From positions 59,232,318 to 59,296,317 of the forward strand of contig NW_026262593.1 of NCBI RefSeq assembly GCF_021869535.1: a stretch of DNA of 64,000 nt. Direction: 5' to 3'. How positions within the stretch are numbered: position 1 is the first letter of the stretch; each line of letters begins with the position of its first letter. The position numbers and the translations under genes are program-made. Under the pieces are notes generated by a model. The model had not been told where the DNA came from. It did not search any database and saw only the letters and a program-made list of their open reading frames with translations. The DNA is from Mytilus californianus. Taxonomy: Eukaryota > Mollusca > Bivalvia > Mytilida > Mytilidae. This document shows positions 15,101 to 27,100 of the stretch, piece after piece.

Positions 15101-18100
15101 ATAATAAATACTTGAGAACAAGCACTTGTTATGTTTGTATAAGTACAGAATTTTATTTAATTTTGTTTTATGTATTTCAGGAATTTCATTTGATTTATGG
15201 CAACAGATACAGTGTTCACCTCTAAAACCTGCAAAAGGTAAGGATGCTTTTTGTTATCAAATAGGTGTATGTATAACATGGTCATAGACGAATTTTGATA
15301 GTTTAGTAGTTTATCTTACATCTTTTATAGTGAATATCAGTAGTTTACCAATGAATACAGTCAAACTGGCTATAGGATGCACTTTGTGAATACATCTGAT
15401 TCACAAAACATACGTCTTTTGGGGAGATGCTTAATATTCATATATATTTATACGGCCGCAAAAAATTTTTTGGGATCGTATAATGGTATGATGTCGTCTG
15501 CATCATCGTCCGAAGACACATTGGTTTCCGGACAATAACTTTAGTTTAAGTGAATGGATCTTTATGAAATTTTTTAAGAAGGTTCAATACCACAAAAGGA
15601 AGGTTGGGATTGATTTTGGGGATGATGGTTCCAACCGTTTAGGAATTAGGGGCCCAAAACAAGCATTTTTATACGCCCGTCAAATTTTTGACGGGACGTA
15701 TTATGGTATACAAATGTCCGGCGTCCGTCCGTCTGTCTGTCTGTCCTTCTACCTCGATAAGAAAATATCATAGGACGATGCGGCTCTCTTAAGCAGGGGC
15801 AAACTTGTCCGTCTGTCTGTCCGGCGTAAACATGTCGCACCGTAACTTGAGAATGACTTATCCAAATTTCATAAAACTTTACATATTTGTTTCTTATAAT
15901 GGTCAAACGATCTGTATACTTTTTGGTGAAAATAAGATTAAAACTTTTTGAGTTACGGGACTTAGTAACTAAAACAGGTGTGTGTTTTTTTTCACATGTC
16001 ACGTCGTATCTCAAAAACAATTTATGATAATTGCTTAAAACTTTACACACTTCTTAGTTATATTAATCTTAAGATCTGTATACTTTTTGGTGATGATTCA
16101 AAATTTTATTTTAGAGATATTGAGTATTTTGTTATAAAAGGGGGAGGGGTTTTTCACATGTCGCGCCGTATCTCAAAAACAATTTATGATTATTGCTTAA
16201 AACTTTACACACTTTTTAGTTATATTAACCTTAAGATCTGTATACTTTTTGGTGATGATTAAAAATTTTATTTTTGAGTTATTGAGTATTTTGTAAAAAA
16301 AGGGGGAGGGGTTTTTCACATGTCGCGCCGTATCTCAAAAACGATTTATGATTATTGCTTAAAATTTTACACACTTCTTAGTTATATTAATCTAAAGATC
16401 TGTATACTTTTTGGTTTTGATTCAAAATATTATTTTTGAGATATTGACTTTTTTTTTTTTTAAAAGGGGGGGTTTTCACATGTCGTGCCGTATCTCAAAA
16501 ACGATTTATGATTATTGCTTAAAATTTTACACACTTCTTAGTTATATTAATCTAAAGATCTGTATACTTTTTGGTTTTGATTCAAAATATTATTTTTGAG
16601 ATATTGATTTTTTTTTTTTTAAAGGGGGGGTTTTCACATGTCGTGCCGTATCTCAAAAACGATTTATGATTATTGCTTAAAATTTTACACACTTCTTAGT
16701 TATATTAATCTAAAGATCTGTATACTTTTTGGTTTTGATTCAAAATATTATTTTTGAGATATTGATTTTTTTTTTTTTTTTTAAAGGAGGGGTTTTCACA
16801 TGTCGTGCCGTATCTCAAAAACGATTTATGATTATTGCTTAAAATTTTACACACTTCTTACTTATATTAATTATATTAATCTAAAGATCTGTATACTTTT
16901 TGGTTTTGATTCAAAATTTTATTTTAGAGATATTGAGTTATTTGTAAAAAAAACGGGGGGTTTTCGCATGTCACGCCGTATGTCAGAAACTATTTATGCT
17001 TATTGCATAAAAATTCACACACAAGACGACGGGCGTATCATGCGCTCATGGCGCAGCTGTTTATTCTAGTTTCAGGATAATAACTTGTGTATAAGCATTT
17101 CGATTGCTCTGAAATTGTACCACAATGTTTAATACCACAAGTAGAAGGTTGGGATTCATTTTAGGGGTTATGGGGCCAACAGTTTAGGAATTAAGGGCCA
17201 AAAACAAGCATTCTTCTAGTTTCCAGACAATAACTTGTGTGTAAGTGTATGGATCTCTCTGATATTGTACTACAAGGTTCCATACTACAAAGGAAAGGCT
17301 GGGATTGAGTTTTGGGGTTATTGCTCCAAGGGGGGTTTCAAAAAGTTGGAGGGGGGGGATTTTTTTCCAAATTTTTTTTTAAGGGATTCATATTTTTTTT
17401 CAAATTTTTTTTAATTTCGAATTTTTGAAAAGTTTCAAGAAGAAATCTTCAATTGCACAGTATTGCGCAATGGATTTATAAGATCTTTGACCACATTTAT
17501 TTTGTGTCAGAAACCTATATTATGTCAAAAATTTGATTACAATCCAAATTCAGACAGTATCAAGCTTGAATATTGTGTCCAAATTTGCCCCAACTGTTCA
17601 GGGTTGGACCTCTGCGGTCGTATCAGGCTGTGCTCAGCGAAGCATTTTATTTGGTTTGTTTATGTAACTGGTTCATAGATATGATCTCCATGTTTCTTCT
17701 CATAGAGATGCAATTTAGAAATTTACCAGTATAAATACAGTTGGATAGTGATCACATTGAATTCTCAGGCAGATTCAAAGTAAAGGCAGGGATAGTACAG
17801 AATTTTAGTATAAGTTTGAACTTTTGGAAGTTTGAGGCATATAAATGCTGAAAATATGCTGCACAACCCTATGTTTTGACCTTTGCAAAAAATAGTAGTG
17901 CATGTAGACTTTGCATTCCAGGATATAACTTTTTATGAAACTTCATAGTAAAAGTGGCTCAGTTTAAGCTGTAAAAGGAGTTCCTATGGGAATTGCATTA
18001 TCTATATTTACATAATTACAACCTATAAAGGTCACCTCTAGTAAGCAAAAACCTGTCTTGTCAGGTCACCTTCTTCTTGTCCCACATTAGTATACATGCA

Positions 18101-21100
18101 TATTAAACTTCAAATCAAACATTACCTCACTTATAAGGTCAGTTAAAAGGATGACCTTTATATACAGGTTTGACTGTACTTGTTTAATTACTGAGAATTA
18201 ATTATTATTTGTTGGGTACTAATTTTTTGGAGATTTTGTTGGTAAAAGGTGAACCACAAATTCAAACTTCTTATAGGATTGTACACATATACTTTTAAAA
18301 TCATCAATCCATGAAAATTGGAACCCAAGAAAAATAAATGAATCCATAGTATTCATTTACATTGTAGATTGCAATATAAGTTTGACATCCTATGGATCAA
18401 CAGTTTGCTCAGCTACATCTGACTGTCAGGGTATAGCATGTTGTCTACCTCTCACTTTTATAAATGGACAAAGGAGTATCAACGTGACATTCCTCTTTAG
18501 TTCGTGTGGTAAACTGAAGTATAGTATTGAAAGGAAAGTTTGGCAGAAAACTCCTGAACCAGGTTTGTTTTATAAGAAAAAAGTGTTATGTATTGATAAG
18601 AAGAACACTTGAAATATGTAGTACTATACTTTAAGCAATTGCTGTAAATTCAGAAATTATTTTTAGGTTTTTATTAATGTGGATAATGCAACTGGGTGAT
18701 CATCGCAATGATATGAAACTCACATTCTGATATATGATACATATATCTGTATCAGATTTTCCTGAAATCGAAATGATAAAAATCTCATATTTTTGTCCTT
18801 TCTTTAAAAATTGCAATAATAAATGCACACAATAATTTCTGAATTTGCAGTATATTGAAGGGAGCATCCAATATTAAAAAAACTGAAGACAATACATGAC
18901 TTAAACTAACTTATTTCTGGAGTACATATTAATTCAATTAACAGTTTGGATATACCAGTTGACAGGCAATATAACAAGCAAAAAATACTAATGAAGGTCA
19001 ACAAACAGAAATGAAACATGCAAGTGTTTATACCATGAGTTCAGCTATAAATCATGGCTTTGCAATTCAAGTTTCATTTTAGAGGACTGAATTTAAAGAT
19101 TTCAAGACCAGGATAATTAAACTGTTTCCCATTTCCATGGGGAAAAATGCATCAATACTTTCATTTTATAGAAATTTTAAAGGTAGCTAGGTACAAGTGC
19201 TGTCTATATTTTTCTATTTGATCTCTGGTAATGCTGGCTTTATAATGATCTGTAATGAATTATTATTAAAACAGTAGAAAATAAATTTTAACATTGTTGC
19301 TCTAAGTATTAATAAGATTTTGTCTTACTTTTCAGATAAAGTAGTGACTGAGGACATTGGAGACACTTTTCAGTATAATTATACCCTTGCTTCAGGACTT
19401 AATCCTTATATAGTAACTTTGAACCTACAAGTTTGTTATTTGGCTGCAGAATTTTGTAGTAAATTCACGTTATTGGAAAATTCCACTATGGTTTGTTCAC
19501 CATCTAAACGCAAGAAGAGAAGAAGAAGATCTATTACAGAGTATGTATGTTTTTAATGTAATCTTCGATAAGATATGGTAGAACAGTATAGTGTTATTAT
19601 CCCTTCATGATAAAGCTGGGGAAGGGATGTAGTAGTTATATTGAAAGTCCATAAAAAGCAGGTGTTTATTCATGGATTTTATAAACCAATGTAACCCTGC
19701 AAGACTAAAATTTTGGCTTCTGTCCAAAATCTGGTTTTAGGGGCCAACAGTTTTCCATAATTTCAGAGTTTAGCTGTTTGATTATTATTTGAAAGTTCAG
19801 GTATGTTCCATCAACTTCTAACTATGAAAAGTTCTTACATTGAACCAAAATGTCACTGTGTCCCAGCTGCAGTCATTTTTCTTTTACCAAGTGTGTTTGT
19901 TCACCGCTTAGAGTTACATTGACAGGCCTTTGCAAATTTAACATGAACTGTCAGTGACTGATTTATACAAGGTGAACACAAGATCTGCTTTTAAAAACAG
20001 TCAAGGAATGGACTTTATACATTGATTCACACAAGGAAGTAATTTGCAGTCCTGAAAAGTAGACCTTGTGTTCACAGCATATAAATGATAGTCCAAGTTG
20101 AAGTTTCAAAAGACTAGTTGATGTCACTAACAGTGGAGAAAAGTTGCAATTGGCGAGAAAATGACTACCACTGGTACGAACAGTTTAATTTTTTGGGGAA
20201 AGGGGGTTGTTATGTCTATTTATACACACACAAAAAAAGTTTGAAAATTGAAATGGGACAAAAATTAGAATATTTTTAGGAATTTGCTGCCCTGTTCATT
20301 ATGCCCACACAAAACAGAGGACTTAAATCAACAGAAATTAGAAAATATACAATGTAGCTATTTGATAACTCAGGAAAAATATAATGTTGTATTTAAAGTT
20401 CACTCAAATTTATTTATGAAATAAAAGATGTTACAAATTTGTTGTCATAAAAGTAGATAGGGGTTAAATTCATTTGTGATACATTCCATTCAAAAGTTTA
20501 GATATTTGTTTTCAATTTATATTTTGTAACTTTCCAGACCCATGGCATCGAATTTTAAAGAAGGTATCAAAATATTGATGCAGAGACAGGCTTCGTCAGA
20601 AGAAATAGAGAAATATCTTGAACAAGTTAAAGAGTATGAGGTAATGAAATCATTGTAATCACTGGTCATCAGTTTTAATATTTCCATATTGTGTATACTT
20701 TTAAATCAGAGGATGAATTTTAGGCAAGATAGGCGACAGGGGCATTAAGTGTTACCCTTGACCGTCTGTTTTTCCGTCTGTCCCATTTTCATTGCAAAGT
20801 TTGAGCGGTGGCATTCATGTCCTCAGACACATTCTTCTTTTATTAATAATATTTTAATTGAAAATTTAAAAAAAAAAACGAAATATTTATTAAAACCATG
20901 AATCTTTTTTAGTTGTGAAAAATATTGAAAACAGCACCATTTTGTTAAATGTTTTATGTTTGATAGACTAATACTGACAGTTTTGCTCCTTTTAAAGATG
21001 GGGGAACAGAAGTAATATTTACTATTGATTTCATCGACACACCAATGAATATTTTGTACTGAAACTATGTTTATGTCATAAAATACCACTTTTGATATGC

Positions 21101-24100
21101 AAATATTTTAACAAAACACTTTAAAAAAAATCTGTATACCACCACAAATGAAAGGGCAGTTGGTTGTATATTATGATAAAGTTTTAATTAGCTGTTTATT
21201 CCTGCATTTCACAATTCCATTCTTGATCATTCCTTCCAAAAAAAATATTATATTCATCTATGTGTGTACCTACTTTTATATAGAAATAAAAAGATGTGGT
21301 ATGAATACCAATGAGACAGCTCTCCACCAAAGACCAAATGACATAGAAGTTAACATCTATAGGTCACTGTAGGGCCTTCAACAATGAACAAAACCCATAT
21401 TGCATAGTTAGCTTTTGAACAGTCATTGTATGGTTCATTTGTATGGTTAATATAAATCTGTTTTGATTAAATTCAATGTATTCTAATATTAGGACTTTTT
21501 CTTTCTTTAAGTTGAATTTGATACAAGAAAATTTGAAAGGAGCTGTTCTATCAGTTACAGACACCAAAACAAGTGGGAAATCAGCTATGAAGGCTCTTGG
21601 TTGGAACAATCCTGCCACAATTGCAATAGCAGTTGACACTGAAATATCAGAGTCAGTTACAGGAGGTATGAAAGATTTTTTTATTTTGATAATTTCAGTG
21701 AAGTGAATAATACCATAAAATAAAGAAGGCATTCTAATTTTTACAGAGTGGTCTAGGCAGTTAAACAACATATTTCTCACTGAGTACTAAGTCCGTTACC
21801 ACAATGGTAGGAGTTCAACACTCAATCTGGTAGTTTCAAGAAAATGCAATGTGACCTAGATTTTTACTCTGAAAGAACAGAAGGCATATGGTGTACAAAT
21901 TCATAACACCAAATTCTTACAGTAATTTCTTGAAAGCCAAAGCAATGAAACCTACAAATTTACAAAAAAAGTCTCTGACATTCTAGCACTGTAAAGGAAA
22001 AAAACTAAAATCCTAGTACACACGTTTATTATGATGTGAACTTGTATGTGCCAAATTAAGGTTATGACCTAGATTTTGTGGTCCTTTAAATATTGAAATA
22101 TAATAATGCAAGTGGAGCATGGTGTTCTGTTGACACATTGTTGATTTCTTTCTGATGTTTATATGTAGGAATACATAATTTTACATATGAATAGATAGTT
22201 TTCCATTGGCATATGTATAGTTTGATATTGAGTTATTTCCCTTTGACGACCATGTTAGAGGGCAAACTGGTCGATTTTTCTGATTGTTTGACCTACTATA
22301 AAGTTTAAACATGTGGTACAAGCAAGTCTGATAAAAAATCCTTACTACATTGTAGTGATGTATTAAACAAGGCAGAAACAAATAAAACTAGCAAGAAAAG
22401 TACTCTTTGTTAAGTCTGGAGGTCAATATTACAAATTTGATTTGGTTGATTCTTAAAGAAATTTGTGTACATTAAACTGCAACATGGTGACAAAGGGAAT
22501 TAACTCTAACTTGAATTATATCAATTAAAAACATTTTATTGCCAGGAGATGAAATACAAAAGATGCTTGGGAGCAGTACATCAGACATAGCAGGTAGAAG
22601 TGATCAAGCATTTGTTGTTGGACATGGTTTAACAAGTCATGGATTAAAATTGCTGGGACAAAAACTTGCCAAGATGACAATTGGAGATATTGAAAATCTC
22701 TTGGATGTGAAAAATGTAGACCCAGTAGAAGTGTCAAAATTGATGGATGAGCTGAGAGATCTTCACAGAGCTTTGGTAATATTTCCTTTAATTGCCTGTC
22801 CAATAACTTTCTGATAATCAGTAGATAAAATTCCCACAAATTTTTGAAAATATGACATAATTTATTTTCAATTTTTTACTTTGGTTCATTTAAAAAAAAA
22901 TACAAGCGTTTAGTTGTTGATCTTAGACATTGAAACTGAAAACAATACTATTCAAAAGGCTGAATAGTATGTATCATCATTTCTGTGGAATTTTGTTTCT
23001 TTTTATTATTTGATTGATGAATTTATTTTTTCTCTCTGTCAGATGCAAGTCATAAAAAGAAAACCATCAGGCCACATAGCAAAGTCTTTGATGATAAGCA
23101 TTTAGTTTATTAAGAAAATGTGGCTAAGCATATACAAAAAAGAAGATTAGGAATGTTAAATGTTCACCTAATGAATATTTTAATTTTTTTTCAGTTATCA
23201 GAATTTTTATCAGATATACTTGGTGGAGAATCAGACATTTTTAAATCTGAGGATCTTGTCTTGTGGCAAGAAATTCCAATGCCTACCCAAAGTATATTAA
23301 AAGAATTTCCACCACCACTTGGGTTTGGATTTGTAATAATTGGTGGATTTGTCACACTGAAGTATAGTATGTATTTAGTTAAAACATATTTTATTTAATT
23401 AATTGATTTCTTTCATGCAATTTACCAAAGTATTGCTGAATTATTTGGATGCATCTTCATCTAAACAGCTTTTTTGTGTTAGTCAAACTGAAAAATGTAG
23501 CCAGGGTTGAAAGTTAAAAATTTTGAATGAATTGGGGCATGCCCATATTTAATTCATTTTTTACTGTTTCTGATATAGATTAAAACTGTTTCATTGCCCA
23601 AAAAAATGTTAAAAAAAGTGACAAGTTGACGAATGATTGGAGATATAGAAATATCATAAATTATTCATAGCAATAAAATATTTTCCACAGAACATATCAT
23701 AAATTATTAATAGCAATATAATATTTTCCACAGAACATAGGATGCAACATTCCTGGATTTCGTACTAGTGCAAATATAGCTTCAAATTATTAAAGCATCA
23801 GCAACAAAAATATGTTTTAAACAGTATTTCAAACTTTGCTATACAATGAATATTTACCCTCATAGAGTATATATTGCTCCTGCAAGCTGATACAACATAA
23901 AAGTCTACTCTGGACAATATTCACTAATATTCATGCAATAAACCTATAATATTATAAACTAAATATTTCTCCTTTGTTTTGTAGCTGTTGGCATTGGGAT
24001 GTATTATGGTGTGAAGTTTGCTGTAGGTGTAGAGATTATGCAAATGAAAGGATTAGCTAAGGTAACACCATATGTCGGATTTCTTGTTTATGGAGAAGTT

Positions 24101-27100
24101 GGAATAGGCGTTGGTGTCCTGTTTGTCAAGCTTAGACTAGAGGGATATATAATGGATTTGAGGTTCCCAACAACAGCTGAAGTAGCATTCAACAAGTTTC
24201 CCCTTGATGTTGGGTAAATGTATTTATGTAAAAATGTATTTTACCAAAGTGCAAAAATCTTTTAAGTGATTGAAAATTGCTACTATGGCCTTATCTGGCT
24301 GTTTTATGCTCATGTTGATATCATTCATTTGATACTGTAAATTCAGAAATTATTGTGTGCATTTATTATTGCAATCTTTTAGCATGGGACAAAAATGTGA
24401 GATTAATTATTACTATTTCAGGAAAATCTGTATACAGATGTATGTATCAGATATCAGAATTCAAGTTCTAATTATTGTGAGACCCACCCTGTCCTATTAT
24501 TTGCATTAATGAAAAACTGGCAATAATTTCTGAATTTATGGTATAGATATTTGAAAAATAAGGCAATGTGATATGAATGATTAGATATAAGAAGATGTGG
24601 TATGAGTGCCAATGAGACAACTCTCCATCCAAGTCACAATTTGTAAAAGTAAACCATTAAAGGTCAAAGTACGGCCTTCAACACTGAGCCTTGGCTCATA
24701 CCGAACAGCAAGCTATAATGGGCCTAAAAAATTACTAGTGTAAAACCATTCAAATGCAAAAAAACTTTCCAATACCCTACAATACAATCGAGACCACTTA
24801 CAGCCGATTGCATTGAGTGTGTAGATAAAGATAATACCTTTAGTTAGCTTGCTTGCTAGCTGAACCGTGAAGTTATTATTATGCTAGGTAAACTACCCTC
24901 CATTAAAAGGAGACTAGTCCGACAGATAACCAATCTACTGTGGATTCATTTTTATTCGTGGTATACCAATTTTCGTGGGTTTCATGGGTCACAGCGAACC
25001 ACAAATTTAAGAATTCAACGAAGAATAATCCCGAGAAATGTGTATGGAGTCGGATGTTTATTTCCGGTTATGTTATGCAGTTCTAGTATAGTGTTGACTA
25101 GCGATAAACATTGTAACATAACACGTGTTTTTAATGAAGACGATACAAGTATTTTGATTAAATCAATAATAAATATATCGAATATCAGTGATAATTTACG
25201 TTTTAAAATTGATTAAAATTGTTCATGGAAAATAACTGCAAGTTGTTAATTACCGTGTCATAGTTTGGTTTACTGGTGATTAAAAATCAATAGAATAAGT
25301 ACGGGAGTATTGCCCGTAGGTAATATTGTTTATGACAGGAACATTTATTTTCACACCTTTTACTTATATTACTGTTTATTATATCGTGATTAGGGAAATA
25401 AGCTTTCAATCATAGAGTTTTGAATGCCTTATAAAATTCCGACAAGAATTTATAAATTGTAAAACAAACAAATAATTAGTTGTCTCTGTCCATTATTGTA
25501 ATAGAAGTTTTCAATGAACACTTTAACCTAGAATGACTAAGCGAGGATTTTGACAATTCAAAACTTTTTCAATGAATTCCTTCTTTTTTGTTTGTTTTAT
25601 TATTGATCAAACCAAGGAGGTTATATGATCTTCTAAATCAATAAGAAATCCACGAATTATGATCTGATTTTTTTTTTTTTGTAATTAGCGATCCATGAAC
25701 TTACGTATACCACGAAACGTCTTTTTTTCTCTATCCACGAAAATTGATACCCACGAAAATAAATGAATCCACAGTATCTGTCTGTAGGACTAGACTTCTT
25801 CCAAAGTATACCTTACCTATTAATGACTTCACAGTTCAGCTAGCAAGCAGCTAACCAAGGTTTCTACCTTTATGTACACACTCAATGCAATCGTCTGTGA
25901 TTAACATAGACCATATGACAAGGATGTAATCTACAGGTCAGTGTACAACTTTCAACAATGAGCAAAACCCATACCATATATGTACACATTCATAAATTGT
26001 GATGAAGATAGGTGAACTTTTGGTTTTAAAAAAAAATGAACAAGAATTCTCTAATTATACTCTAGAAATTTACAAAGGGACTTTAAATAGATTTAATACA
26101 AACAGTAATAATTGTCCTTTTCCTAAACTGTAATGTCATATATTTAAGACATTAAAGCATCAAATTGTGAGTCAGATGTGAAACACAATGTAACTGAAGT
26201 TTTGGTTTGTTCTTTGTAGAATTACCATGTACCTTGAACTAATACCGATCAGCCTAAAACTGAAGGCTTTAGTAACAGTAGATGTCTCATTGATCTTTAA
26301 AACCATAACAATAACGTTGTTTAAAGCAACCCTTTGGCAATACACAGCTCCAACAATAAGAGCAAAGCTGCTTGATAGTAGGAAGGGTGAAGTAGATAAA
26401 ACTGGTCCAGCTATAAAACCCTTCATTGAAGATTCAGCTAGTGAAAGGGTAAGCATTATAGGTTTAAAATCTTTTATCTACTTGATTTGGTAGGGACCAT
26501 GGGAAGTTCGTCCATTAAATATCAAGCCCTTAGAACAATGGCATGCATCATATAATTTATATTTATCTGATATATTTATAACTCTCTACTTTTACTTTTC
26601 ATTTCTTTTTCCCAGAGCAACACACATTGTGACATCAAAATTTAGTGTACAAAGCTTTATACTTCAGTACTTAGTTTTTGTGTGTAAATTGTCGTGATGA
26701 TGTCTGCCTTGCTGGCGAAACAATTGCTGACCAAGTTTCATAAAATTGCAGACTTTTTGAAGTGTTGTTGTCATATATAGGTATTTGATCATTTGTATTG
26801 AAAATGTACCTCTTGGTTTATTCCCAGTAAGAACACAAGTGATTTGTATTACGCATGAATATTGGGTGGAATCAACATGGGTAAGCAGTCATGCTATATA
26901 TATTGGTTGCAAATAGAGTCTTCTGAACTTCATTAGTTAACTTCGTTAAAAAAATCATTGAGTGAGTGCCAGACATTCTTGTACACTAATCATAGTAAAG
27001 GATTCCTAATTATGCAAAGCTTATCATGATAAACCAAACAGGGGATGAGTAGCCATCATTGATAAACCAAACAGGGGATGAGTAGGCATCATCGATAAAC

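Noticed and set aside
15564-17069. Several ORFs with repeated SKTIYDYCLK-type peptides (also at 28430-29395)
   Set aside because: They arise from the tandem core of the Helentron-like elements, differ in frame from unit to unit and lack any family signature.
21364-21780. 138-codon minus-strand ORF, and the one at 22525-22839
   Set aside because: Both are antisense shadows of exons 13 and 14, which fit the spliced plus-strand frame.
23310-23400. Candidate transmembrane helix at the end of exon 15
   Set aside because: The hydrophobic run is short, Gly/Pro-rich and followed by alternating strand-like sequence; a beta-structured region fits better.
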